The position numbers and the translations under genes are program-made. A stretch of DNA of 64,000 nt from Microcyclospora pomicola (taxonomy: Eukaryota > Ascomycota > Dothideomycetes > Capnodiales): positions 1 to 64,000 of the forward strand of contig NHNY01000026.1 in the NCBI GenBank assembly GCA_002786065.1, in the 5' to 3' direction. Below the pieces are notes generated by a model, which had not been told where the DNA came from, ran no database searches, and was given only the letters and a program-made list of their open reading frames with translations. This document shows positions 21,213-33,300 of this stretch, in pieces. Position 1 is the stretch's first letter; each line of letters starts with the position of its first letter.

Positions 21213-21565
21213 TCTCGATATGGCAATGAGTGCATGTTATGGGCTCAGCCAAAGTAGACTCAAGATTACCACGGTGACACGCGGTGCCAGCGGCTGCCGA
21301 CGTCTCATCAGCTCATGCTTCGCTACAGTACTTGACATTGGTGCATCGGTAGGTAAGGTAGCCTTATTCTTCTGTTGTACTTGATGAGTGCCGTCGCTTC
21401 AGCAAGAGCCGCGAGGATCACGATCTACTCGCGAGACAGCTCCACGATCGTGCAAGTCATGATTCTATAGTCTTGCGAACACGTGTACACCAAAATGTAG
21501 GCTGGTGAGTACTCGAAGCTGTATTCTTACAGTTACAGAAGTGTTTGTAAGTATTCATGGTTCCA
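21213..21565. other. Convergent intergenic region with TACC-type motif
   Basis: About 350 bases between the 3' ends of GatB (plus) and CFT2 (minus). It contains GGTAGGTAAGGTAG at 21,348-21,361, a motif related to those in two intergenic regions further on. No gene seen. Confidence 0.5.
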
Positions 21566-24478
21566 TCAGACTCCCGCAACAATCGCAAGGCCGGCATATA
21601 TCACTTTTCGCACCGCAAAAAAGGTCCCTTCATGATCTCTTGTACGGAACGCTGGGGATTGTAAACCGCCTTGGGCCGCCTCGACTTCTACCCGCCCACT
21701 TGCACTTTTCCTCACCACGACTGTTGCGTCGACAAGTAGTGTTCCTTCGCCACGAAACTCGGCTGTATGCCCCGAAGCGCGCATCAACTCTCGCAAAGAT
21801 GCCAGGCGTAAATCTCCAACGTGCACCGGACGAGTCGCAAGCGTCGCGGAGGCGGCAGCCAGATTGTTGGACGGCAAGTCCAAAGTCGGAAGTATAGTCA
21901 CACCAGACGCATTCGTGAAGGACCGACTGAGGTCGCCGGCGTCTTGAAGTTTCGGCTTTTTGGTGGCGCTACCCTCATGCGAGACATTATCGGTCTGGCG
22001 CTCGGCCTCGCCAGGTTCCAAGCGACCCGTTAAAGCTACCACACCTAATCCTTTGACATTCTGCCAGGTGAGCCTTTTGACCATTTCGCGGCTGATCTTG
22101 AGCGTCCAAGCATTGGTGTCCACACTAGCGTCGACCGACTCTGACACGAGTGGAGTGAAGATGCTCGTATGTGTATCCGCAGCAAGGAGTCGCCGACATT
22201 CATCCGCCAATGTCAAGGTCTCCGCCTCTGGCCCCGCAATCAATATGAGTTTCCGCGGCCGAATGAGAGGTATCAGCATTTGAAGATCTCGCCTCTCGTG
22301 CAGTCCAGAATAGTCGACATATGTGATTCTGAGGCTTAGAGCTAAGACTGTATCCCTGAAAGTCGCTTTTCGTGGCCCCAGCGATGCTGCTCCCTCGGGT
22401 TCGTACTCACTTTCATCGCTGTCGCTCTCATCGTCCATTGTGCCTGAACCATTAGTTGCGACCGTCTGATCCGAGGTGGTCTGATTCGTGGCCTGTGCAA
22501 TGAGTGCATCGATGTCGTCAGCTTCTCGCCTACGGGAATCGTCCAGTCTTGCGCGTTTGTTATGCGATTTGTCGTTCCGCTGTGACCTGCTTAAAGCGTG
22601 TACATCGTCATCCCACTTGCGTTTCTGGCCAATGGCACTCTCCACGTTGGCATTGTCCCGCATATCAACGGCGTCGATCTCATCGCGCTCTTCTGCCCGG
22701 AGATAATCTTCTGGTTTAATGGCCTCGCCAAAGTCATCATTACGAGTACGATGTGCGGCAAATGGGAACAACTTCTCGCGGCCTCGCTTACTGCGGACAT
22801 CGTAATCATACACGTTCTTTCCGCGGAGCAATATGTTGACGCCCAAATCTGCATCAGTGACACCAACCTTTCTTTTGTTGCTTTGGGTCAGCTGTGCAGA
22901 TAAATTCAATGCTCGGCCCTGGTGCTCGTTGTCCTCATCCTCATCATCCTCAGAGTCGGAAGAATCTGCCTGCTCGTCCACCAGCTCTGTAGATGTGGTA
23001 GGACCTATACTCGTGGTATCGCCTTGTAGGGTGCCTTGCATTTGACGCCGACGCGCGGTATACTGCTGATATTGCGTATCTTCGTCCGCGTCAAGGGCTT
23101 CAGTCGTAACGTCGCGGATCTTGATACTATCGCCACTTGCGTTCACAACTTTCGCGCCACTGGATGCGGAGATATGACCTTCTTGGCCAGCCCATAAATC
23201 CCATATCTGTCTCCCAACTTCACCGCCCTGCGGAGCACTCTCAGTCAGCACAATGAGGTTCTTGGGGTCTGCCGCGAGCTTCTCCAGCGCCAGTTTCGCA
23301 TATCCCCATTCCAAGGATAAGTCGCTTGCGAGAATTACGCAAGGATGCCGCCGCGCCAGCGCACGTTCCACTTGGCTTTGCCTCTCCACCGCTTTTACGA
23401 AGTGCCAGTCTAGAGCTTTGCCTTGACCTTCACGTTTGGTCATGTTGGCTTCGCCCTCCATCCTCGCTGAGTCCTCTACCCATTCCAGCATGCTTTGTAG
23501 ATAGCGAACAGTGCTCGTACTGCTTTTGTTCGCCATGTAAATCTGACAATTCTTGTACGTATCGGCATGGGGACCGTCCACATTCTCTTGCCAGGTTCGA
23601 TTCAGGATGAAAGCCAGCTCAAGTACCCGAGCGGACGAGTCAGAAGGAATCAGAACTTTGCCGCCTTGACTGATGCATTCTCGGATCAGACTGATCAGCG
23701 TGTCGTCACGTTTCTTGCGAGGCACAGAAGCGGTCTTTGTCACGCCCTTCGCGGAGCAGATCAAGGCAGTCGGTCTTCGCAAAGCCTCGATGACCTCCGC
23801 GCCTCCAGTTCCTGATCCCAGCCATGATGCGCCTGAGATGAGATTCTCGCGACCTTGACTCCAATCGGTGGCATACACGATACTTTCAAGCGCATGCTGT
23901 ATGTGCCATATTGTCCCGCCTAGTGTATGTCCAGCGCAGTATGCAGTAACAACAAGTCCTCCCAGCGCGGGCGAGAATGGGGATGGTATCGGTTGATGTG
24001 GCTGGCTGTATTTCAACGGGTTGATCAGGTTGAAGTACTTGCCAATCTCCTCTGCATTGGGCGGATCGAGAAGAAAGTTCGGCGTGTCGCTGTTGTCGGC
24101 TGAAGTGGTTGTTGGTGTCGCATAGAGAGAACTTGAGGGGATGATCGACGCGGCGAGCGGCGAGGAAGCGTACAGATCACTTAGCAATGTGCGACCTAGA
24201 TTGATGACGGGAGTCGTAGCATAGACTGGGATCTGTGTAAAAAGCGGAATGTGCTTGCAGCAATGCGCGAACGCGCCGAGATGTCCGATTGTTGGGTGGG
24301 TGAGCAGAATGAGTGACAGAGTTGAGACATGCTGCTCTAAGGCTCGGAGCTTCTGCACGTCGAATGTATTGTCCCATCCCACATCAACCAAGATCTTGAC
24401 GCCCCCATCCAATTCTAACAGCGATTGAGAGGCCGGCGATTCGCTCTGCGCACCCAGCAGCGCCGTGAAGGTGAACAT
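21566..24478 (-). CDS. CFT2: Cleavage and polyadenylation factor subunit 2 (CPSF-100 / Cft2)
   Basis: Subunit of the nuclear cleavage and polyadenylation factor, partner of the endonuclease Ysh1/CPSF-73. Single exon, 970 aa. I start at the internal ATG 24,476-24,478 because MFTFTALLGAQ...SLLELDGGVKILVD is the conserved beginning of fungal Cft2; 18 upstream codons are open but not conserved. An N-terminal metallo-beta-lactamase fold contains LILLTHPTIGHLGAF, where active family members have the HxHxDH zinc motif; the loss of these ligands is typical of the inactive CPSF-100 subunit. The beta-CASP region follows, then a long acidic, disordered insert (about residues 475-690). The C-terminal domain ends with TFFAVRKVIYAGLAIV. 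The gene is transcribed away from RNA15, with about 530 bases between start codons. Confidence 0.93.
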   Translation of the reverse strand: MFTFTALLGAQSESPASQSLLELDGGVKILVDVGWDNTFDVQKLRALEQHVSTLSLILLTHPTIGHLGAFAHCCKHIPLFTQIPVYATTPVINLGRTLLSDLYASSPLAASIIPSSSLYATPTTTSADNSDTPNFLLDPPNAEEIGKYFNLINPLKYSQPHQPIPSPFSPALGGLVVTAYCAGHTLGGTIWHIQHALESIVYATDWSQGRENLISGASWLGSGTGGAEVIEALRRPTALICSAKGVTKTASVPRKKRDDTLISLIRECISQGGKVLIPSDSSARVLELAFILNRTWQENVDGPHADTYKNCQIYMANKSSTSTVRYLQSMLEWVEDSARMEGEANMTKREGQGKALDWHFVKAVERQSQVERALARRHPCVILASDLSLEWGYAKLALEKLAADPKNLIVLTESAPQGGEVGRQIWDLWAGQEGHISASSGAKVVNASGDSIKIRDVTTEALDADEDTQYQQYTARRRQMQGTLQGDTTSIGPTTSTELVDEQADSSDSEDDEDEDNEHQGRALNLSAQLTQSNKRKVGVTDADLGVNILLRGKNVYDYDVRSKRGREKLFPFAAHRTRNDDFGEAIKPEDYLRAEERDEIDAVDMRDNANVESAIGQKRKWDDDVHALSRSQRNDKSHNKRARLDDSRRREADDIDALIAQATNQTTSDQTVATNGSGTMDDESDSDESEYEPEGAASLGPRKATFRDTVLALSLRITYVDYSGLHERRDLQMLIPLIRPRKLILIAGPEAETLTLADECRRLLAADTHTSIFTPLVSESVDASVDTNAWTLKISREMVKRLTWQNVKGLGVVALTGRLEPGEAERQTDNVSHEGSATKKPKLQDAGDLSRSFTNASGVTILPTLDLPSNNLAAASATLATRPVHVGDLRLASLRELMRASGHTAEFRGEGTLLVDATVVVRKSASGRVEVEAAQGGLQSPAFRTRDHEGTFFAVRKVIYAGLAIVAGV

Positions 24479-25008
24479 GCTGCTGAGATGCTGAAGCGGG
24501 CGCGAAGCAGTTGCGCGAAGAACGTCGATCACATGTGAGCATGCGTCACGGATGGCCTTGATCGTTTCGAGGCTTCGACGTGGTAGCAGACTCGTGACTG
24601 GCGAGTGAAGGCGATGATATCGTAGACAGAAAAATGTTGAGAGTGGAATGACACATCACTTCCGCGCGCATGAGCTTGTGTAAGGATGGTGCATGTATGC
24701 AAATCATCACATGTTGGCATTCTGAAGCCAAAGCTCGGGGGTGAAGTTGAACTCCGCACGATTCATGTAGGCACATGCGCAGCTGTTACTACCTACCTTA
24801 CCTCTACCTTGTTATTGTCCTGAGTGCCATGATCCCATGCACCACAACATGATCGACATGACTACTCGCAATCGGACATTATCATAGATTGCAAGCTTGT
24901 TTACCGCGCATTTTCGAACGTTGTGCGCACGACAGGACCACATAGCAACGAAGCACCAAACGGGCACCACCCCACAGCTACAAGGAGATCGAGGAGCATA
25001 AGAGCAAG
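24479..25008. promoter_or_regulatory. Shared divergent promoter region of CFT2 and RNA15
   Basis: 530 bases between the ATG of CFT2 (minus) and the ATG of RNA15 (plus). Contains CTACCTACCTTACC with a second CTACC nearby (24,789-24,810), a TACC-rich element seen again at 26,569. Two genes for subunits of the same mRNA 3'-end machinery share this interval. Confidence 0.6.
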
Positions 25009-26027
25009 ATGGCAGCGCGGGAGAAAGGTGGACGAGTAGTGTTCATCGGAAACATACCATACGGTGGGTATATGGGTTCTTCACCATACACCGCGCTGCA
25101 GACTCTGCTGACACCGCTTCAGATATCAGCGAGGAACAAATCTGCGAGATCTTCGGCCGGGTAGGACAGGTCGTCAATTTCCGCCTCGTGTACGACAAAG
25201 AGACTAGCAAACCTAAAGGGTTCGGCTTCCTTGAATATACCGATGTCGATGCTGCTGCGTCAGCGGTACGCAACCTGAACGACCACCAGATCAATGGACG
25301 AACACTCAGAGTGGACTATAGCAACGACAACGGCGGAGGCGCTGGCAATAAGCCTCAGGGTGAAGAAGGCCATCGAATCATGCCGCCTGCATTCTTCGGT
25401 ATGAATGCGCAAGCAGGTGGACCAGACCCGAATGCTCTCCCACCGTTGCCACCAGGAACCGATCTGCCTCCGGGCTTGACTGCTCCTGATGCCATATCCC
25501 AGACCTTGCAAGCTTTGCCGGCACCCCAGCTACTCGATATCATCAGCCAGCTGAAGAACCTTGCCTCGACTAGCCCCCAACAAGTCACAGCACTTTTAAC
25601 ACAGGCGCCTCAATTAGGTTATGCTGTTTTCCAGGCTCTATTGCTTCTGGGCCTCGTTGAGCCTAGCATAGTCGGCACCCTCGTGCAGCAAGCGCCGCAA
25701 CCACCGCCGCAAGCAGCGCCACCACCACAGACAATGCCATACCCGCCGGCACCAAGCGTACAGCCTCCGTATGCAGCGCAACCACAACCATATCAACCAC
25801 CACCTCAATATCAGCCGGCGCCCATGGCCCAAGCATACGCACCAACTCCTCCACTGCAGCAATCCGCTTACCAGGCACCGCCGCCTGTGGCACCTGCCGT
25901 GTCGACGCAAGACGAGCTGATCCAGCAAGTTTTGAGAATGACACGGGAGCAGGTCTTCGCTCTCGACGAGAATTCACGAAACCAGATCATTGCACTGAGA
26001 GCAACACTGGGGGCGCCAGTAATATGA
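25009..26027 (+). CDS. RNA15: mRNA 3'-end processing factor Rna15 / CstF-64
   Basis: RNA-binding subunit of cleavage factor IA, which contacts the A-rich or U-rich element near poly(A) sites. Model: exons 25,009-25,063 and 25,123-26,027 with a 59-bp intron that splits the RRM (junction G|AT), 319 aa. The RRM spans about residues 8-87: VFIGNIPY is RNP2 and KGFGFLEY is RNP1. A Pro/Gly-rich linker and a hinge domain follow (DAISQTLQALPAPQLLDII), the part that binds Rna14/CstF-77 in the family. Next comes a Pro/Gln-rich stretch (about 205-275). The C-terminal three-helix domain (TQDELIQQVLRMTREQVFAL) binds Pcf11 in yeast. The layout and length match fungal CstF-64. Nuclear. Confidence 0.92.
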
Positions 26028-27308
26028 TCGCGACACTTGGGTCACTGGCGAAGTTCTTGCAGCGAGTGTATACAGCTTCGCGCTTGAACTAGCATGCGTG
26101 GGCGTTCTTCTGCATCGCGATCGGGCGTAAGGTAGGAAACAACAGGAAGCTCGTTGCTCCTGGGGTAAAGCATGGTGTTCTCGGCGCAATAGGTCGGGCG
26201 GGCAGCGGACGATGACCACGGTTGCTTCCATCGGATGTGAAAGTGATGTTTGCTCTGGAGATGAGCTTGTGATGTACTTTGTCTTAGTATTCCTCCCATC
26301 GGAATGATGCAGTACAACGGCATATTATCTATTGCCACCATACCACAGGCTGCCATCCCGTGAATTACATGCGTTTCGCTCATATTGCTTATAACTCGTG
26401 CATGTATCGTTCGACGCATATGCCAAATAAGTACGCAGGCTTTGAGCGCATTATTTCTAGGGAGTGTACAGCTTTTGGAGGCACTTGAGTGCAGAGTACA
26501 GTAACCCCATTCAAGCGGAGCACATGTGAGAAAGAGTCGAACCCTACAGCGGACCGCCGACTCATAAGCTACCTACCTAACGTACCTTACCTTTTAGGAG
26601 ATACTGCAACGAGCGACATCGGGCTTGCTACCGATTCCGGATTGCCTACCTAAGATACTTGAAGCACCAAAGGTCTCGAAATTGTTAAAAGGTATGCTAT
26701 GCAATCATACCTTGATCAGGCTCAGGATACAGGACATTGTTGATGTTCTGTGCATACCGCAACCTTAAGAGTAATCGTGGGCGGATCGAACCACTAGCGT
26801 CGTTGCCACTTCACCAGCCACTTTGCTTGGCGCAGCAAGCCCCGGGTCCAGCATGTCCGGACAACTCATCGTGCATGCAGAAGCCGACGAATCACTTCAC
26901 TCTCCACCCGCTCCGTACTGGGGTTCGACGGCATGTGAGACAGACTGTGGGAAAAGAGCTTCTCTTCTCCTGCTGTCATCACATCCATCGTGGGCGCCCT
27001 CGACATTGTTAATAACGCGACAACGAACTGGGCGCGGATCTTGGAGCTCCAACACACCGATACGCGACATCTTCCACCAACAATAACAATAGTAACAACC
27101 TACTCGGTACACCGCGACCAAGTCACTCGTCCAGCACCACCAGACGCAGTAATCCTCCACAACTCAGTCGCAGCACACGCGCGCACTTCCATTCGCGCAC
27201 AAACAGCTTCCCGGTCGCGTTGTCGCCCGGTTTTGGGTGAAACTTGCGCGCCGTGTCGATACACCACCGTCTTGCTGCCGATATTCGGTACGCGACAGCG
27301 ATCTCACG
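26028..27308. promoter_or_regulatory. Long upstream region of the leashin-like gene
   Basis: About 1.28 kb between RNA15 and the giant gene on the same strand. It holds CTACCTACCTAACGTACCTTACC at 26,569-26,591 and a nearby CCTACCTAAG (about 26,646). A tract of CAACAATAACAATAGTAACAAC at 27,077-27,098 is probably leader sequence. No gene or tRNA could be supported; a tRNA B-box-like GGTTCGATCC on the minus strand near 26,786-26,795 has no cloverleaf around it. Confidence 0.5.
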
Positions 27309-30300
27309 ATGTGGAAGGCAGCTTTTACTGGTCGCAGCGAGCGCGGTGACTCCGCTAGCGTGGTGGCATCCGGCAAGCGGAAGAAGAGCTCGAGCAGAGG
27401 CGACAGCATTGCGTCCGCGCCAGTGACACCGGCTTCACGGAGACACGGCGAAAGCAAGAGCCGCGCGGGGAGTGTTTACGGCGAGAGTAGGAGTCGCGCG
27501 GGAAGTGTGTATGGTGACGAATATGAGCGGAGCGCGACGTATAAAGACAGGTCTAGCCACTCGAGATCAGGCACCTTGACTGCCAGCGCATTACGAGCTT
27601 TGGGAAACGACGAGGACGAGGAGAACGATGAAGATGCCTGGCAAGACGAGGACAACACTGCGCGGAGCGAGCGCAAGAGCCGAAGAGGCGATGGGGAGAG
27701 ACGCCGCCGGAGCAAAAGTGAAAAGGCAGATGGTAGTAGAACAAGCGATCTCAAAGAGAAGAGGAGTGCCAGAGACCGCGAGAGCGATCAGGAACAAGCT
27801 TCGCGTCGAGTCAGGTCTCGTGGGGAATCAAACCTTGAGAACGCTACAGCCACCACCTCAAGAGCCATTACGGACATGGGCAGCTTCGATCAATTCCCTG
27901 GACAATATGACAGCGGAGGATTCGTGACCGGCCCTGGCAATACCCCTTTGCACGAGCACAAAATGTCTGGAGCCCTGCCATCTTCGACCGCCGACAGCCA
28001 ATTCCCTGGACAAAACCCTCACACGTACGCTCGACCGCAAGTCGGACCAACGCGTGCAGACAGTTATGGTGCTGCTGCGGAATACTATCTCGATGAAGGT
28101 CAATCAGTGCACCATCAGCCGGGCATACGGCCCGTATCGCCTAACATGCTCACGAATCCAGATCTTGCAAATGGATTCATCACTGCATCAGCCGCACCAA
28201 ACCCGGTCGCGGACACTGGCAATGGAGCGGCGGCGGATTTCTTCTCTGGCAAAGTTAGTCCCGTGCCTTTCCAGCCAGAGTCTGCGGATATAACCACCAA
28301 ACCCTCGAAGAAGCCTTCAAGGACAACCTCGTCCGGATGGACACGACCATCAAAGAGTAGCGGCAAGATCACATCAGCTGCAGCAGCAGCTGGTGCATTG
28401 GGGTCGCTGGCAGCAGCCAATGGGAAAGAGAATGGAAACGTCTCCAGTACCTCCGCGAGTGCTCAACGCCTCAAGCGGAAAGACAGGGATTCGTCTTCGA
28501 TGAGTGTAAACAACGGTCAGCAAAGCAATATTGATTCTATGCAACCGCTCGCTGGCACAACTCCTCGGCCATCCCGCCACAACTCCGCGCCTCTTGCAGC
28601 TGTCAACAACAACAATTCGTACTACGGCCCGTCCATGGAACGGACCGAAGAACCAGGCTCGTACTCCACGCCTCCACGACCAAACGGAACGGCTCCAGAA
28701 CCACAGGGTGCAGGAACAGGAACAGGTAAGCAATCTTCCCAGTATCATACTAACATAGCTGCGGCCACCATCGGGGTCGCGGCTGCAGGTTTGTCGGCAT
28801 ACGAATTCAATCAGCACGACCGGCGCTCCCCGCGAATGCCAGAGACCATGTATGGCAGTGGAGGTGGTTCATCCTATGGACCCCCACGACCTTCTGAGAC
28901 ACCTACCGGGCGCCCATACTCTGATGGTGGAGGCAATGGGGGAATGGGCATGGACATGGGCTATCATCCATACCATGAACACAAAGGCCCTATAGCCCGA
29001 CTCAAGGACGGGCTGCTCAATCTGATCTCAGACCCCGAAGATGTGCAGAAAATGGAGGAGTACACCGAATATATTGGGGTTTGCAAGCATTGTTTCGATC
29101 CTCGATCTTCACCGTACAATGCACCACGACAACATCATTACCATCCGCGGACCCGTGATAGTTTTGATAACCTGCGACGTCGCCGCTCCAGAGAGAAATT
29201 AAGGAGATCCACGAGCGGCGAAGCTCTTCGACCTTCCAGTAGTGCCAAGATTCACAAGGACAATCGTTATTATGCGTCTGAAGAGAAACGGAGAAGAAGT
29301 AGCAACCACAAGGAGATGCTTGGTGCTGGTCTCGCTGCTGCTGGAGTTGCCGCCGGCGCTAGTGCTCTCTTCAATGGTCGCAAGAACTTTGACGACACAT
29401 ACAGCGTAAAATCCGGACATCGGGAGAGCTCTGCAAGGCGACATCGAAGTCAAAGTTCGTCGCGGGAACGCAGACGGCGGTCATCGTATGGTGTGGTCGA
29501 TGGACGAGGAGAGTATGTCGAATCACACAGCAGGGATAGCTCCTCAGACAAGCGACACACGAACACCTGGTCACAATCAATATGGCAAGACGCGGCGTCT
29601 TCGGCGTTCGGGACACGTCGTCGTGACTCCCCACGGAAAACGGTCGAACACGGAGGATCCAAGGATGCTTGGAGAAACCACAGCCCTGCACGGGACAACA
29701 ATACATTTGGCTACCAAAGTTCTCGCTCTCGTACCGGGAAATTCGCATCGAACGGCGTGCAATCTGGCAAACGTAGTAACGAAGCACCTCAAACTGGATT
29801 CTTTGGTGGTTTCTTCTCGCCGCCTAACAGATCTCGAAACACTGTCCGCAATGATGACGATAGACGTAAAAAGCAGCGCGGGTTGTTCAGTTTCTCGAAC
29901 GGCTCATCGTCGGGCTCCGACGACGGCATGGCTTTTGGAGAAGGATTCAACAACAAAACGCCACTGCCGCATGGAGTGCGACGGAAATCCTCCAGCCGCG
30001 CACGCAGACGTTCAAGCAGCGAGCATATTGCTGCAACGGTTGCGGGAATCAGTGCTACAGCAGCTGCACTGGCTGCTGCGCAGCGAGGACATCGCCTCTC
30101 CAATCGCCACAGCCGAACAGATCTGCATACTCGTAAGAACGTCGGAGCTAGCAAATACGCCAAGACCGGTTCCAAGCACCAGTCACTTGCCTCTTCTGAT
30201 GACGAATGGGAGGATGAGCTTCCGTCGGACGTGGAGGATATTTCTAGTGGTGCAGAATCCGCACTTGCATTCGGCCAATCCAGACTCAGTTCTCGCCAGA

Positions 30301-33300
30301 GCATGGAGAGTGTGGCTTCAAGTGAGGGTCTTGGAGCTTGGGGTTGGCGATGGGGCGGCAAGAACAAGAAGCGAAGAAGTTCCTCGCACGATAGCTTCCC
30401 CAACGGGGTTCTACCACAGTCTACTTCCGCTTCCTTTGCGGCTGATGTAGGATCAGCTACTAGCTCCGCTCCCCAAGCTCTGAGGGACGCCGGAGACAGA
30501 CACCAGCGGTCAGACAACGGTATGCCTTTTCGCGAAACTGGAACGACACCTCCCATGCGATATGTCGATCCACGGCCACTTTCAGACGCCGGGAGCATGC
30601 CAGGGCACATCCCTGGGGCCTTCGACTCATCGTCATACGGCCGTCCAGGCCCAGCGCCCTTACAGCAACCTAAGCCTGTCACGCCCATCAAAGCTGCGTT
30701 CACACAAGATGGATTCGTTCACGGAGAAGAGCGGCCAAGACCAAGGCGCACACAATCAAGCCCGACAAGAGGACACATTCTAGGAGATGCGGCTCTGATC
30801 GGAGGTGCGGCATTGGCAACGGCAGGCATAATCGCGAGTGCCAATAAGAAATCACGGGAATCTTCGAATGTCCGCTTTGGCTTGACCGAAGAACAACAGT
30901 CGAGGGAAGATCGTGATCAACGCCGCATGGAAAAGGAGCAAAATGAGAGTCGACGACGAGCCGATCGTACAAGAGCTCTGAAAGAGGAGGCTGAACGTGC
31001 GGCTCGAGAAGAGGACATCAAGCGACGCGAGGAAGACGTTCGCATGCGTCGGGAGCATGAGAACCGTCGCGCTGCCGAGGCCAAACTGGAGCGATCCCGA
31101 GAGGCTGAACAACAAGCGGAGGCGGAGCGCCGACGTATAGAGCAGGAACGTCGACTGCGTGAAGATAACTCTAAGCGTGAAGAAGATGCCAGGCGCAGAG
31201 AGGCAGACGTTTTGGCACAGCGCGAGCGTGAAGCCCGCAAAATTGCCGAGGCGAAGCTGGCACGGGAGAGACAGCAAGCCGAGACAGATCGCGCTCGGAT
31301 AGAGCAAGAGGAAGAGCATCGCCAAACGGCAGGACTCTACCGCCGTGATCAAGCTCGCCTATCTGAAGCTAAAAGGGCAGAGGAATCTGCTTCAAATGAA
31401 CGAGGAGACGCCACCACTTCGCGGAACGCTGGAAATCAGCAGCAGGCTCGGCGGGAGTCTAAGGTAGCCGCAGACGCCGCACTTGCTGGGCAGCGCAGCA
31501 ATGAGGACAGGAATGATGGTACTCCCGATTCGCGACGAGCCGATAGCAACTTTGCCAGGGAACAAAGCGTGGCAGACGCGAAAGGCTCATATGCTTGGGG
31601 TAAAGCGGCTGCCGGTGTGGCTGCGGCGGCTACTGTTGGTGCAGTCCTTGCTGGACGTGAGCACAGACCGGACCAAGAGACAGATCAGACATCTCGTCGA
31701 CCACGAGGAGAATCGACTTCGTATTCCGCGAAGCAGATTCGGCCAGAAGATACTACTGAAGGTCCTAGCCCGCCCATTATGGATGATGATATTCTTGACC
31801 GAGACTTCTTCAATAAGCGCCGGCGCAGTAACTCCGAGAAAATCAGAGCCGCCCAAAGCACGCAGAACGCTGCCGAGAGAGTCGTATCTGACATGGACGC
31901 ATACTATAAAGCTCCGACTCAAAGTCAAGCTGACTTCTTCCGACCGAAGGAGCTTGATCAGCCGTCAGAGGGTAAGACCAAGGTCGCAGATCCGCACGGT
32001 GACAACCAGATACAAGTGTATCATGCTCCAGAAGACCAGATCCGCTCACACTTTGGCGCCCCGGGCAGCACTGGTTCACCTGGCAGGAGTAGATATGCTC
32101 CTTACGGTGTGCCCCAACTGAATGTAATCTGCCCAACACCACCGCCCAGCGAGGGCGGGTTCATACGAGGCAAAACGTCAGCGACTGCTTCGCCCTTACA
32201 CTCTGCCCAGAGCATAGACGACGACCCCGAGCCCCCGAAGAGCTCAAATTCCAGGTCTGAACGCAGTCGTAGCATCTCTTGGGGTGAAGATAGAACCCAT
32301 ATTTATGACGCGCAAACACCGGATTCTTTCGATGATCGAAACGCTCAAGGCTCGTACAACTTTCCCCAGCCAAAGCAAGATGAAGTCGATCCGTCAGCTT
32401 CGCCAGAGCTCCCAGCTATGGATAGTCGCCGGCCTAGAGATGAACAAGTTGTCGCGTCACCCACAACCAGACAACAACAGAAGATAAACGGCACGTCTCA
32501 TCGGTCTATGGAGACTGACTCGTTTCCTGCTTATGATGAGACGAAGGCAAAGGACGTACCGCGTGAGACACTCTATCAACAACCAATCTACGGGTCAGAA
32601 TCAGAATTTCGCATTCCGGGTCTCGTGAGTGAGCCAAGCAGCATCAGCAAACCCATCGGTACATCCGAAGCAATTCGATCGGATGACACACAAGCTGAAG
32701 AGAGATTACCGCACATTCCAGGTGGCTTTGATGATGACTTCGATGACGCAAGAGTCGAACCATCCCCAGCAGAGTCTGTCAGCGCGCCGAGCGAGCCAGC
32801 TGAGCCTGTTTTTGAAAGAAAGCTGAGCAAGAAAGAGCAAAAGAAGCGCGAGAAAGAGGCTAAGCGAGCAATGATCGCTGACAACGAACCATCCTCATCC
32901 GCTGGAGAGATTGAAAGTACAATGTCAATCGAAGAGCCGAGCCAAGAACCCGTTCTGAGCAAGAAAGAGCAAAAGAAGCGCGATAAAGAGGCCAAGCGAG
33001 CATCGATCGCTGAGGACGAATTATTTTCACCTGCCGCAGAGAGTGAAAGTACACTAGCAATCGAGGAGCCGAGCCAGGAGCCCGTTTTGAGCAAGAAGGA
33101 ACAAAAGAAGCGCGACAAAGCAGCCAAACGCCAGTCTCTGATCGAGGGTGAGCCAGTGGCGTCAGTGGCCAAGGATATCCCATTGCCAGATGAGACACCC
33201 AGCGAAGCTCGAAATGATGACAAAGTCGAATACTTCGGTGGCAACGGAGATAGCAAGAAGCGTGCCAAAGCTAGCAGGTATGATTCTGCCGAGCTCAGCG

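Noticed and set aside
26745-26860. Possible minus-strand tRNA
   Set aside because: A B-box-like GGTTCGATCC is present but the T-stem does not pair and no D-arm or anticodon arm can be placed around it.
29488-30703. Frames of 304-320 codons overlapping the leashin-like gene (plus 29,488-30,450, minus 29,789-30,703)
   Set aside because: Low-complexity Ser/Arg/Ala composition mirrored from the 6,182-residue frame, with no independent features; they are shadows.
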